Source: Thiofaba sp039822285 (GTDB lineage Bacteria; Pseudomonadota; Gammaproteobacteria; Halothiobacillales; Halothiobacillaceae). Taken from it: a DNA stretch of 64,000 nucleotides. The stretch lies in contig NZ_JBAJEY010000001.1 in NCBI RefSeq assembly GCF_039822285.1, forward strand, positions 124,001 through 188,000, read 5' to 3'. The translations under genes and the position numbers were made by a program. Under the pieces are notes generated by a model. The model saw only the letters and a program-made list of their open reading frames with translations, was not told the DNA's origin and ran no database searches. Position 1 is the stretch's first letter. Each line of letters begins with the position of its first letter. Below, one piece after another: positions 8,831 to 17,052 of this stretch.

Positions 8831-9328
8831 ATGAACGATGAGGGGCGGATCGGCGAGCTGGCACGGCGTCTTGGGGCCTTGCTGGCGCAGCAGGGCATGA
8901 TGATGGCGGCGGCGGAGTCCTGCACCGGCGGCTGGCTGGCCAAGGCGGTGACGGATGTGGCGGGCAGCTCCGGCTGGTTTGATCGTGGCTTTGTCACCTA
9001 CAGCAATGCAGCCAAGCAGGACATGCTGGGGGTGAGGCGAGAGACATTGGAGGAGCACGGCGCGGTCAGCGAGGCGACGGTTCGGGCGATGGCCGAAGGT
9101 GCGCTGGCAAAGAGCGTGGCGGACGTGAGCGTGGCGATCAGCGGCATTGCCGGGCCGGGGGGGGGCACGCCCACCAAGCCGGTCGGGACGGTGTGGATGG
9201 CCTGGTCGCGGCGCCAGGGTGAGACCGTGACGCGGCACTTCCTGTTCGCGGGAGATCGCGAGGCGGTGCGTGCCCAGGCGGTCATGGCCGCCTTGGAGGG
9301 GCTGCTGGCAATGCTCGGGCGAGCGTGA
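8831..9328 (+). CDS. pncC: nicotinamide-nucleotide amidase (CinA C-terminal family)
   Basis: This protein of 165 residues covers only the CinA C-terminal domain, as in stand-alone PncC/YgaD. The enzyme deamidates nicotinamide mononucleotide to nicotinate mononucleotide, recycling pyridine nucleotide released for example by DNA ligase. Family signatures are AAESCTGGWLA, the YSNAAKQDMLGV segment, and SGIAGPGGGTPTKPVGTVW. In many proteobacteria this gene precedes recA, but here it lies divergent from mutS and faces the convergent universal stress gene. The start at 8831 is the only good ATG before the conserved core. Confidence 0.95.
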   Translation: MNDEGRIGELARRLGALLAQQGMMMAAAESCTGGWLAKAVTDVAGSSGWFDRGFVTYSNAAKQDMLGVRRETLEEHGAVSEATVRAMAEGALAKSVADVSVAISGIAGPGGGTPTKPVGTVWMAWSRRQGETVTRHFLFAGDREAVRAQAVMAALEGLLAMLGRA

Positions 9329-9373
9329 GGATGTGTCCTCCCCCGCAAGTTGGAGAGGGCGGTCAGGTGCCCG

Positions 9374-9820
9374 TCAAGGCTTCCTGATCAGCAGCACCGG
9401 GGTCTTGGCCAGGCGGGCGACCTCCTCGGCAGTGCTGCCGAGCAAAAGGCGGCGCCAGCCACGGCGGCCATGGGTGCCAAGTACGATGAGATCGGCGCCC
9501 CAGGACTCGGCTTCGTTGACGATGCTTCCGGCCACCGTCTCGCCCAGGTCGCGCAGCTCGATCAGGCGGGATTCGGCCGTGAGCCCCGCGGCCCGGACCT
9601 GCTCGGCATAGCGCTCGAGGGTCTTTTTCCCGCCGGCAGCCAGGGCCTGCCAGAGGGCGCGCGGATCGACGATCTCCTCGCCGACGTTGAGGAAGACCTC
9701 CTCGACGACGTGCAGCACCAGCAGCTGCGCGCCATGCGAGCGCGCAAGATCCATCGCCTGGGTCAGCGCGTGTTCCGAGGTGTCACTGCCGTCCACCGCG
9801 ACAAGGATGCGTTTGAACAT
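9374..9820 (-). CDS. universal stress protein UspA family
   Basis: A single Usp domain of 148 residues starts MFKRILVAVDGSDTSEHAL. The ATP-binding signature G-x2-G-x9-G-S is seen as GTHGRRGWRRLLLGST near the C terminus, so this belongs to the nucleotide-binding branch. Usp proteins accumulate in the cytoplasm under growth arrest and stress, and their exact molecular role is usually unknown. It is a stand-alone gene between the convergent pncC and the GGDEF gene. The ATG has an AGGAGAT ribosome-binding site just upstream on the minus strand. Confidence 0.93.
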   Translation of the reverse strand: MFKRILVAVDGSDTSEHALTQAMDLARSHGAQLLVLHVVEEVFLNVGEEIVDPRALWQALAAGGKKTLERYAEQVRAAGLTAESRLIELRDLGETVAGSIVNEAESWGADLIVLGTHGRRGWRRLLLGSTAEEVARLAKTPVLLIRKP

Positions 9821-9902
9821 GTCATCTCCTTGGATCTGATGGCCCTTGTAAAACAGCTAGTCTGGGCCGCTGTTCCGAGCTTAGCAGGCGGCAGCTGTCC
9901 CC

Positions 9903-10943
9903 TCAGCTCAGGGGGGTGAACTCCTGGTGCACCCGGTTGCGCCCTTGGCGCTTGGCCTCGTACAGGGCCTTGTCGGCCCGCTGGGTGAATTCGTCGACGG
10001 ATTCGCCTTGGCGGTAGCAGGCCACGCCGAGGGATGCAGTGAGTTCGCCCAGCAGCTGCCCACTGTCGGCAAGGCGCAGATGGCTGCCGTTGAGGCGGCC
10101 GCGGATGGTTTCCGCGACGCGGATGGCACCGTGCAGGGCGGTGTCCGGCAGCAGGATGGCGAACTCCTCCCCGCCGAAACGGCAGAGCGTGTCCTGACCC
10201 TTGACCACCTGGGCGAGAAGGCGACCGATGAAGCGCAGCACTTTGTCGCCAACCAGGTGACCGTAGGTGTCGTTGATGTTCTTGAAGTGGTCGATGTCCA
10301 GCATCAGCAGACAGAGGGGATGGTCATCGGCCTGCGCCTTGGCGATGGCGTTGGTCAGCACCGTGGTGAAGGCGCGACGGTTGAGCAGGCCGGTCAGCGG
10401 GTCGGTGCTGGCCTCGCGGCGGGCATCCTCGAGCTCCTTACGCAGGAGCTCGACCTCCTCCGTGGCGTTGGTCAGGCGTGTGGAGGAGTCCTTGCTGGAG
10501 CGTTCGATCTCGCGGGGCTCCTTGACCACCTCGCGGGTGATCTCGCGCAGCAGCTCGATGTTGGGGTCGTTCTCGAGCTTGCTGAGGTGCAGCCCAAGAC
10601 CGTTGGCGTACTGGGCGAAATCATTGCCGGTCTGCAAGAGCTGGAGCATGACCGCGCGCAGGATGCGCTTGAGCTCATCCTGCGCGCGCTGCATGCTGCC
10701 GAGGGTGCCATGGGCGATGTGCTCGTCAAACAGGTTGTGCGAGGCGGCCTCATCCAGCCGCTTTCCATGCGCGAAGAATCCATCGAGGGCCCGGTTCAGC
10801 GAGGGGTTCCTCGCCAGCACGTACTCGTAACACAGAGCGAAGTTGCGCGGGTTGGGGGTAATGTCGTGCTGCCCCATCAGCTGCAGGACCAGGCGCAGGT
10901 TGGAGGCGGCCTCTTCGGGGGACTCGGGGTAGTCGTGCAACAT
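9903..10943 (-). CDS. diguanylate cyclase (GGDEF protein)
   Basis: This predicted cytoplasmic diguanylate cyclase has 346 residues. Residues 1-170 are helical with no recognised sensor domain, ending in a probable coiled coil (ATEEVELLRKELEDARREA). The GGDEF domain covers about 178-340, with DPLTGLLNRRAF, DIDHFKNINDTYGH and an active-site GGEEF at 257-261. The inhibitory-site position reads KGQD (248-251), where RxxD is usual, so product inhibition may be weakened. No EAL domain is present. Only 4 bp separate it from the upstream PilZ gene on the same strand, so the maker of cyclic di-GMP and a likely receptor are probably co-transcribed. Confidence 0.93.
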   Translation of the reverse strand: MLHDYPESPEEAASNLRLVLQLMGQHDITPNPRNFALCYEYVLARNPSLNRALDGFFAHGKRLDEAASHNLFDEHIAHGTLGSMQRAQDELKRILRAVMLQLLQTGNDFAQYANGLGLHLSKLENDPNIELLREITREVVKEPREIERSSKDSSTRLTNATEEVELLRKELEDARREASTDPLTGLLNRRAFTTVLTNAIAKAQADDHPLCLLMLDIDHFKNINDTYGHLVGDKVLRFIGRLLAQVVKGQDTLCRFGGEEFAILLPDTALHGAIRVAETIRGRLNGSHLRLADSGQLLGELTASLGVACYRQGESVDEFTQRADKALYEAKRQGRNRVHQEFTPLS

Positions 10944-10947
10944 GGAA

Positions 10948-11307
10948 TCAAGGATGTTGAAGTTGATGCAGCTCGCGCTCGATGAGTTCGCAGTCCGCGA
11001 GGTTCAGTTCGAGCAGGCGACGCAGGCTGGTCATGCTTTCGATGTCGATGCCCGTCCATTCGCATCCGAGTTTGTCAGCGTTCCTGTTACGCGTCACGGC
11101 CTCCATGCAGATGGCGGTATCGGCCTCGGCGAGCCGGATGCAGAGCGTGTAGGGTTCGGAGGCTGGGGGCGATGCCTTGCTTTCGAGTGCGAGCAGGACG
11201 CCCTTGAGCGAGATGTCCAGAATACGGGCCTGGATGCGTTCCGTACCGGTCTCGATCAGGGCATCCGCCACGAAGGGGATGCGGGAATATTTGCGAATGC
11301 CGGTCAT
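10948..11307 (-). CDS. PilZ domain protein (c-di-GMP receptor)
   Basis: A single PilZ domain of 119 residues. The cyclic di-GMP binding signatures are the N-terminal RKYSR (RxxxR type, residues 5-9) and DISLKG (D/N-x-S-x-x-G). Family members bind cyclic di-GMP and alter motility, exopolysaccharide export or other outputs by protein contact. The gene is first in a two-gene unit with the GGDEF cyclase that starts 4 bp after it. It is divergent from yjbQ, with about 67 bp of shared upstream region. Confidence 0.92.
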   Translation of the reverse strand: MTGIRKYSRIPFVADALIETGTERIQARILDISLKGVLLALESKASPPASEPYTLCIRLAEADTAICMEAVTRNRNADKLGCEWTGIDIESMTSLRRLLELNLADCELIERELHQLQHP

Positions 11308-11374
11308 GCTGGAGCCTTGGTCCGTACCTGTTCAGAATATTAACGAATTTTGTGATTCACCGGGCAGGATTGAG

Positions 11375-11788
11375 ATGCGGCAAAACATCATGCGGCTTGC
11401 GACGCGCGGGCGCGGCACCCAGGACATCACGTCACTGGTAGAACGTATAGTTCAGGAAAGCGGTTTGCGCACGGGGCTGTGCCACCTGTTCGTCCGTCAC
11501 ACCAGCTGCGCGCTGATGATCTGCGAGAACGCCTCGCCCGAGGTGCGCGCGGACATCGAGGGCTGGTTCGGGCGCACCGTGCCGGATGGCGATCCCCGCT
11601 ACCGGCATGATCTGGAGGGGCCGGACGACATGGCGGCGCATCTGCGCACGATGCTCACCGAGGTGAGCCTGACGGTGCCCATCGTCGAAGGTGCGCTTGG
11701 CCTCGGCACCTGGCAGGGGCTCTACCTGTATGAACACCGCACCGAGCCACATACCCGCGAGATCGTGGTGACCCTGCATGGCGAATGA
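11375..11788 (+). CDS. yjbQ: YjbQ family protein (secondary thiamine-phosphate synthase family)
   Basis: This protein of 137 residues belongs to the UPF0047/YjbQ family. Conserved features are GLCHLFVRHTSCALMICENAS, the DGDPRYRHDLEGPDDMAAHL segment, and the tail GTWQGLYLYEHR. In E. coli the family has weak thiamine-phosphate synthase activity, and its main physiological role is unclear. The start MRQNIM at 11375 is preferred over a much longer open frame that overlaps the divergent PilZ gene. Its last 11 bp overlap the start of mnmC, so the two are translated from one message. Confidence 0.92.
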   Translation: MRQNIMRLATRGRGTQDITSLVERIVQESGLRTGLCHLFVRHTSCALMICENASPEVRADIEGWFGRTVPDGDPRYRHDLEGPDDMAAHLRTMLTEVSLTVPIVEGALGLGTWQGLYLYEHRTEPHTREIVVTLHGE

Positions 11789-13769
11789 GGGCCTCACTCC
11801 CGCGCGGATCGAGGTGGATGAGCACGGCGTGCCCCGAAGCCTCGACTACGGCGACGTCTATTACTCCGCCGATGGCGGCCTGGCCGAGACCGACTACGTC
11901 TTCCTGCAGGGCAACGGCCTGCCGGAGCGCTGGCGGGACCGGGAGCGCTTCGGCATCGGGGAGACCGGCTTTGGCACCGGGCAGAACGTGCTGGCGGCCG
12001 CCCGGCTGTTCCTCGACACCGCCCCGGGGCATGCCCGTTTGCACGTGGTGACGGTGGAGAGGCATCCCATCCCCAAGGATGACCTCAAGCGGCTGTACCC
12101 CGCCGGGCACCCGTTGGCGGAACTTGCGCGCGAGCTCATCGCCCACTACCCCGACCTGATTCCAGGCAGCCACCGACTGGAGCTTGCCGGTGGCCGCGTC
12201 CATCTCACCCTGCTGTTCGGCGACGCGCTGGATATCCTGCCGCGTGCCAGGGCGCGGGTGGACGCCTGGTTCCTGGACGGTTTTGCCCCGGCGAAGAACC
12301 CACAGATGTGGCAGCCGCCCCTGTTCGAGGCCATGGCCCGTCTGTCCGCCCCGGGGGCGACCTTCGCCACCTTCACCTGCGCGCGCATGGTGCGTGACGG
12401 GTTGGCCGCAGCGGGCTTCGCGTTCGAGAAGCGCGCGGGGTTCGGGCGCAAGCGGGAGATGCTGGTGGGGCATCTGGCGCGTGAGGTTCCTGCCGAGGAG
12501 GACCCGCCCTGGTTCCCGCGCGGCAGGCCCGCGACATCCCGTGAAGCCGTCGTCATCGGCGCGGGTATCGCCGGGGCCTCGGCCGCATGGCGTCTGGCCG
12601 AACGCGGCTGGACGGTTCGGGTGCTGGAGCACCATGCGCTGCCGGCCCAGGAGGCCTCGGGCAACCATGCCGGCATCCTGCTGCCGGTGCTGAGTGCAGA
12701 GTGGAATAACCTCAGCCGCCTCGCCAGCCTCGGGCTGGGCTACGCACGGCGCACCCTCCATCGGCTGGCGCGCCAGCATCCCGGGATCGACTGGCATCCG
12801 ACCGGTGTGCTGCGGCTGGCACGCAACGAACGCCATGCCGCACAGCAGCTCAAGATCGCCGCACGCCTGAACCTTCCCGCGGATTTCGCCCGCTGGGTCG
12901 AGCCCGAGGAGGGCTCATCCCTGATCGGGGCACGGGTGGAGCAGCCGGGCTGGTGGTTTCCCGGGGGCGGCTGGGTCAATCCGCCCAATACCGTGCGCGC
13001 GCTGCTCGATCATTCCGGCATCGAGCTTACGACCTCGGTGGGGGTGAAGCACATCGAGCGCGCCGGGAAGAGCTGGCGGGTGTGGGACGAGGGCGGAAGC
13101 TGCGTGGCCGAGACCGGCGCCCTGATCCTGGCCAACGCCTGCGCGGTGAATGAGCTGCTGCCGGGCGCCTTGCCGCTCGTTCCGGTGCGCGGCCAGATCA
13201 GTCTCACTCCGGCGCTTGCGGGGCGGGACCTGCATGCGGTGGCCTGCCGCGAGGGGTATGTGATCCCCGTGCGTGAGGGGCTGCACTGCTTCGGCGCAAG
13301 CTTTGCCCACGGTGTGTTTGATCTGGCTCCGCGCCTTGAGGACCACCTCGGCAACATCGAGCGCCTGGAAAGCATCCTGCCGGACTGGGCCGGGCTTGCA
13401 CCGGAACGCCTTGCTGGGCGGGTCAGCCACCGCTGCGCCACGCCCGACCGCCTGCCCATCGCGGGCCCGCTGCACGATGCCGAGGCCTTTCGGCGGGGTT
13501 TCGAAGGCCTCCACCTGGGCTGGCCGGCGCGGCGCTTTGTGCCGGCGCGGCTACACCCCGGCCTCTGGGTGACCACCGGCCACGGCGCGCGCGGGCTGGT
13601 GTGGACCGCGCTGCTCGGCGAGCTGATCGCAAGCGCTCTTGCGGGGGATCCCTTGCCCCTGACCGTGGATCTTCTGCATGCGGTTCATCCGGCGCGTTTC
13701 GATTACCGTCAGATGCGCCTTGCGCCCGAGCACCGCAAGCCGTGGTCGGTTGCGGAGGGGGACGATTGA
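11778..13769 (+). CDS. mnmC: bifunctional tRNA (mnm5s2U34) biosynthesis protein MnmC
   Basis: MnmC finishes the wobble modification of tRNAs ending in mnm5s2U. Its C-terminal FAD oxidoreductase domain removes the carboxymethyl group from cmnm5U, and the N-terminal methyltransferase domain then adds a methyl group from S-adenosylmethionine. The SAM-binding loop GETGFGTGQN lies at residues 61-70, and DAWFLDGFAPAKNPQMW is the conserved methyltransferase segment. The FAD Rossmann motif is VVIGAGIAGASAA, with GxGxxG at 261-266. Both domains are full length in 663 residues. It overlaps yjbQ by 11 bp and converges with asnO, with a REP arm in the gap. Confidence 0.97.
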   Translation: MANEGLTPARIEVDEHGVPRSLDYGDVYYSADGGLAETDYVFLQGNGLPERWRDRERFGIGETGFGTGQNVLAAARLFLDTAPGHARLHVVTVERHPIPKDDLKRLYPAGHPLAELARELIAHYPDLIPGSHRLELAGGRVHLTLLFGDALDILPRARARVDAWFLDGFAPAKNPQMWQPPLFEAMARLSAPGATFATFTCARMVRDGLAAAGFAFEKRAGFGRKREMLVGHLAREVPAEEDPPWFPRGRPATSREAVVIGAGIAGASAAWRLAERGWTVRVLEHHALPAQEASGNHAGILLPVLSAEWNNLSRLASLGLGYARRTLHRLARQHPGIDWHPTGVLRLARNERHAAQQLKIAARLNLPADFARWVEPEEGSSLIGARVEQPGWWFPGGGWVNPPNTVRALLDHSGIELTTSVGVKHIERAGKSWRVWDEGGSCVAETGALILANACAVNELLPGALPLVPVRGQISLTPALAGRDLHAVACREGYVIPVREGLHCFGASFAHGVFDLAPRLEDHLGNIERLESILPDWAGLAPERLAGRVSHRCATPDRLPIAGPLHDAEAFRRGFEGLHLGWPARRFVPARLHPGLWVTTGHGARGLVWTALLGELIASALAGDPLPLTVDLLHAVHPARFDYRQMRLAPEHRKPWSVAEGDD

Positions 13770-13800
13770 AGCATTGCAGTGGGGCGCCGCCCATACCTTA

Positions 13801-13826
13801 TGTAGGAGGCCCGCCCCCGGGCCGAT
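13801..13826. repeat. single REP-like arm between mnmC and asnO
   Basis: TGTAGGAGGCCCGCCCCCGG followed by GCCGAT matches the dispersed GTAGGAGG-CCCGCCC family seen at 6032, 6161, 30584, 30655 and 36524. It sits between two convergent genes and its GC-rich stem may act as a bidirectional transcription stop. Confidence 0.7.
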
Positions 13827-13832
13827 TGGGGA

Positions 13833-15614
13833 TTAGCCCGGCTGCCGGTCGACATTGCGCTGCAGCCACAGCTCCAGCAGGGCCAGGTGCCAGAGCTTGC
13901 TTCCCAACAGGCGGGTGAAGTGCTGGTCGGGCTCGCTCAATAGCTTGTCCACGTAGGCCCGCTCATACAGACCGCGCTCGCGGCAGGCCTGGCTGTTGAG
14001 GATGTCGCGCATGAAATCGAGGAACGCGCCGCGCACGAACTTGAGCGCGGGCACCGGAAAGTAGCCCTTGGGCCGGTCGATCACCCCGTCCGGGATCATG
14101 CCGCGCGCCACCTTCTTGAGGATGCCCTTGCCGCCGTCCGCCATCTTCAACTCCGGCGGGATCTGCATCGCCAATTCGACCAGCTCGTGGTCGAGGAAGG
14201 GCACGCGGGCCTCCAGGCCCCAGGCCATGGTCATGTTGTCCACGCGCTTGACCGGGTCATCCACGATCAGGGTGGTGACGTCGAAGGCCAGCACGCGGTC
14301 GATGTACGTGTCGCCCCGGAGGGCGGCCAGGCGCTCGCTCACGAGCCGGCCGGTGTGGTCTGCGCCACGGTAGGGCGGGGTGACCATGCCCTGGAACTCG
14401 GCGTCGTCGCGGTCGAAATAGTACGGGGCGAAGCGTTCCAGGTCCGTCCCCTGGGCGGCGGCCATCTTGGGATACCAGAAGTAGCCTGCGAACACCTCGT
14501 CCGCCCCCTGGCCGCTCTGCACCACCTTGACGTGCTGGCTGACCTGCTCGGCCAGAAGATAAAAGGCGACCGCGTCCTGGCCGACCATCGGCTCGTTCAT
14601 GGCGTCGATGGCCTCGGGCAGGCGGGTGAGCACCTGCTCGTTGGGGATGTGGATCTTGGTGTGCTGCGTGCCGAAGCGCTCGACCACGAGGTCGGAATAC
14701 TCGAACTCGCTGCCTTTCTCCTCCGGCTGGTCCTCGAAGCCAATCGAGAAGGTGCGGGGCAGGGTGGCGTGGGCGGCCAAGAGGCCCACCAAGAGGCTGG
14801 AATCCAGCCCGCCGGAGAGCAGCACACCCACGGGCACGTCCGAGATGGCCTGGTGGCGGGCGGTGGTCTCCATCAGCTTGCCACGCAGGGCCTCGGCCCA
14901 TTCGTCCTCGGTGAGCGCATCCGCCGGCCGGTGGGCGGTCAGCTCCCAGTAGCGGGAAAGCTGCTCCGTGCCGTCCCCAGCGATGCACAGCATGTGCGCG
15001 GGCGGCAGCTTGCGGATGCCGTTTAACACCGTGCGCGGCGCGGGCACCACGGCGTGCAGGGTGAATTGGTGGTGCAGGGCGATTGGATCGAGGGTGGTGT
15101 CCACCCCGCCCCCCGCGAGCAGGGCCTGGCTGCTCGATGCGAAGCGGATGCGCGCCGCATCCTTGCTGTAGTAGAGCGGCTTGATGCCGAAGCGATCACG
15201 CACCAGCCACAGGCGCCGGGGCTCCATCTCCCAGAGGGCGAAGGCGAACATGCCGCGGAAGTGTTTCACGCACTCCGGGCCCCATTCGGCCCAGGCGCGC
15301 AGGATGACCTCGGTGTCTCCGGTGGAATTGAAGCGGTGGCCGCGATGGCGCAGCTCGTCGCGCAGTTCCGGGTGGTTGTAGATGGTGCCGTTGAACACCA
15401 GCGCCAGGCCCGCCTCGCGGTCCACCATCGGCTGGTGGCCGTGGATGGACAGGTCGAGGATGGACAGGCGCTGGTGGCCTAGACCCAGGGGCCCGTCGCT
15501 GAAGCTGCCCGCGTGGTCCGGGCCGCGCCGCGCCACCTGGCACATCATGCGGGCGAGGGCAGCCAGGTCCGCCTGCTGGCCGTCAAATCGCAATTCACCT
15601 GCAATGCCGCACAT
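13833..15614 (-). CDS. asnO: N-acetylglutaminylglutamine amidotransferase (asparagine synthase family)
   Basis: This AsnB-family enzyme of 593 residues has an N-terminal class II glutaminase domain (nucleophile C2 in MCGIAGEL) and an ATP-pyrophosphatase synthase domain with SGGLDSS at 267-273. The segment LLAGGGVDTTLDPIALHHQF and the overall length match, from memory, the family that amidates N-acetylglutaminylglutamine to the osmolyte NAGGN, not ordinary asparagine synthetase. That osmolyte accumulates in halotolerant bacteria. The usual partner ngg, a fused acetyltransferase/ATP-grasp enzyme, is not next to it or elsewhere in the window. It lies 52 bp after the DUF3482 GTPase on the same strand. 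An asparagine synthase role is the main alternative. Confidence 0.85.
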   Translation of the reverse strand: MCGIAGELRFDGQQADLAALARMMCQVARRGPDHAGSFSDGPLGLGHQRLSILDLSIHGHQPMVDREAGLALVFNGTIYNHPELRDELRHRGHRFNSTGDTEVILRAWAEWGPECVKHFRGMFAFALWEMEPRRLWLVRDRFGIKPLYYSKDAARIRFASSSQALLAGGGVDTTLDPIALHHQFTLHAVVPAPRTVLNGIRKLPPAHMLCIAGDGTEQLSRYWELTAHRPADALTEDEWAEALRGKLMETTARHQAISDVPVGVLLSGGLDSSLLVGLLAAHATLPRTFSIGFEDQPEEKGSEFEYSDLVVERFGTQHTKIHIPNEQVLTRLPEAIDAMNEPMVGQDAVAFYLLAEQVSQHVKVVQSGQGADEVFAGYFWYPKMAAAQGTDLERFAPYYFDRDDAEFQGMVTPPYRGADHTGRLVSERLAALRGDTYIDRVLAFDVTTLIVDDPVKRVDNMTMAWGLEARVPFLDHELVELAMQIPPELKMADGGKGILKKVARGMIPDGVIDRPKGYFPVPALKFVRGAFLDFMRDILNSQACRERGLYERAYVDKLLSEPDQHFTRLLGSKLWHLALLELWLQRNVDRQPG

Positions 15615-15666
15615 CCGAATTCATCCTCCTGTCATGTGGGAAGGATGGTAGCAGGCCTCGCGGTCT

Positions 15667-17052
15667 TTACCGCGTGGATGGCTCATCCAAAAGCTGTTCG
15701 GCCAGCTCCGCGATGGCCTTCTCGCGCGCAGCCTCCGGTTTGAAGCCTTCGTTGAGCGCAGACCACTCGGGATGCTGGCGCGCGGACTTGAGGGCATCTG
15801 GCAGCGGTCCCTTGCGCCAGCGCTTCACGTCCGGGGCCTCGAGCCGGAGGGGCTCGATCGCTGCATGGCCACGCCGATGAAGGGCCGAGAGCAGCCAGCG
15901 CTGGCGCACGGCCAGAAGGCGCAGGATGGCATCGTCCACGGTCAGGCTGCGGAAACCTCGTAGCTTGCCGACGAGGCGCTCGCCGTAGTGGCCGAACACC
16001 TGCCACAGCCCGCCCGCAACGGCGCCTGCGACGGTGGCCGCGCCGAGGGTGAGTCCGCCCACGATCAGGTCGATGCCGACGCCGGTGATGGCCCCCGCCA
16101 CTGCGCCCTTTCCTATGCGGATCCCCATGCCACGCAGGGCGTCAGGACTGAACAGATCCTCTTCCCAGCGCCCCTCGACCAGGGGGATGGTCGCCATGTC
16201 GACGTCGCCGGGGCGAAAGCGGTAAAGCGTGAGCAGGGCGGCGACGCAGGCCTGCTCGCGCTGCCGGATGCGCTCGCGCAAAAGCTCCACCTGCCGCTGG
16301 ATCGCCTCGTCCTCATCATGCTTCACCAGCATGCGGCAGGCGGCGACGTCGACCAGCAGCTCGGCGATGAGCCTCCGGCCCGCGGCCATGCGCTCGCGCG
16401 CCTCTGCCTCGCGGGCCTTCAGCAGGCGTTCGAGCGGCAGGCGATGGGCATCGAGCAGGGTGATGAGCTTTTCCAGCAGGCGGCGCTCGCCGTCGACCTC
16501 CGGGGCCACGGTATCGAAGCTGACCACGGCATGCAGGCCGAGCCGGGCCAGGGCCTCGCGCCATTCGGCCTCGCGGCTGGCAGGGCTGTGCGCGAAGTTG
16601 AGCACGGGCAGCAGGGGGCGGGCGCAGGCGGCGAGCAGGGTCAGCTCGTCGCGGTACTTGGCCAGCACCGGGTCGCGCGCGTCGATCACCACCAGCGCCG
16701 CGTCGCTCGCCAACAGCTGGCGCAGCACCTTGGCCTCCTGCTCGAAGCGTTCGGTGGCGAGGGGCGAGTGCAGGAAGCGGTCGATGCGCGCGGGCCCATC
16801 CAGCCGCTCCCCCGGCTTCACCAGACTTTCCACGGCCTCGAGCAGCCCCATGGCATCCTCCATCCCCGGGGTGTCGTACAGTTCGACGACCGGCTCGTCT
16901 TCGACCAGCAGGCGCGCACCCTCGACATGGCGGGTGGTGCTTGGTCGGGCGGAAACCTCGCCGAAGTCCGTGTCACGGGTCAGGGTGCGCAGCAGCGAGG
17001 TCTTGCCGGTGTTGGTGTGGCCGACGACGGCGAGGTGCAGGGGCGTGCTCAT
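15667..17052 (-). CDS. GTPase with DUF3482 domain
   Basis: This GTP-binding protein of 461 residues has an N-terminal Era/TrmE-like G domain: P-loop GHTNTGKTS (11-19), switch region PSTTRHVEG, G3 DTPG, and an N-[FH]-A-H-type replacement for the usual NKxD (LNFAHSP). The middle is a charged helical stretch. The C-terminal DUF3482 region holds hydrophobic glycine-rich segments (AVAGAITGVGIDLIVGGLTLGA region, about 315-350) that could insert in the membrane. The function is unknown. It overlaps the DUF2868 gene upstream by 4 bp, and the two are known neighbours in other genomes, so they probably act as a pair at the inner membrane. Confidence 0.88.
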   Translation of the reverse strand: MSTPLHLAVVGHTNTGKTSLLRTLTRDTDFGEVSARPSTTRHVEGARLLVEDEPVVELYDTPGMEDAMGLLEAVESLVKPGERLDGPARIDRFLHSPLATERFEQEAKVLRQLLASDAALVVIDARDPVLAKYRDELTLLAACARPLLPVLNFAHSPASREAEWREALARLGLHAVVSFDTVAPEVDGERRLLEKLITLLDAHRLPLERLLKAREAEARERMAAGRRLIAELLVDVAACRMLVKHDEDEAIQRQVELLRERIRQREQACVAALLTLYRFRPGDVDMATIPLVEGRWEEDLFSPDALRGMGIRIGKGAVAGAITGVGIDLIVGGLTLGAATVAGAVAGGLWQVFGHYGERLVGKLRGFRSLTVDDAILRLLAVRQRWLLSALHRRGHAAIEPLRLEAPDVKRWRKGPLPDALKSARQHPEWSALNEGFKPEAAREKAIAELAEQLLDEPSTR

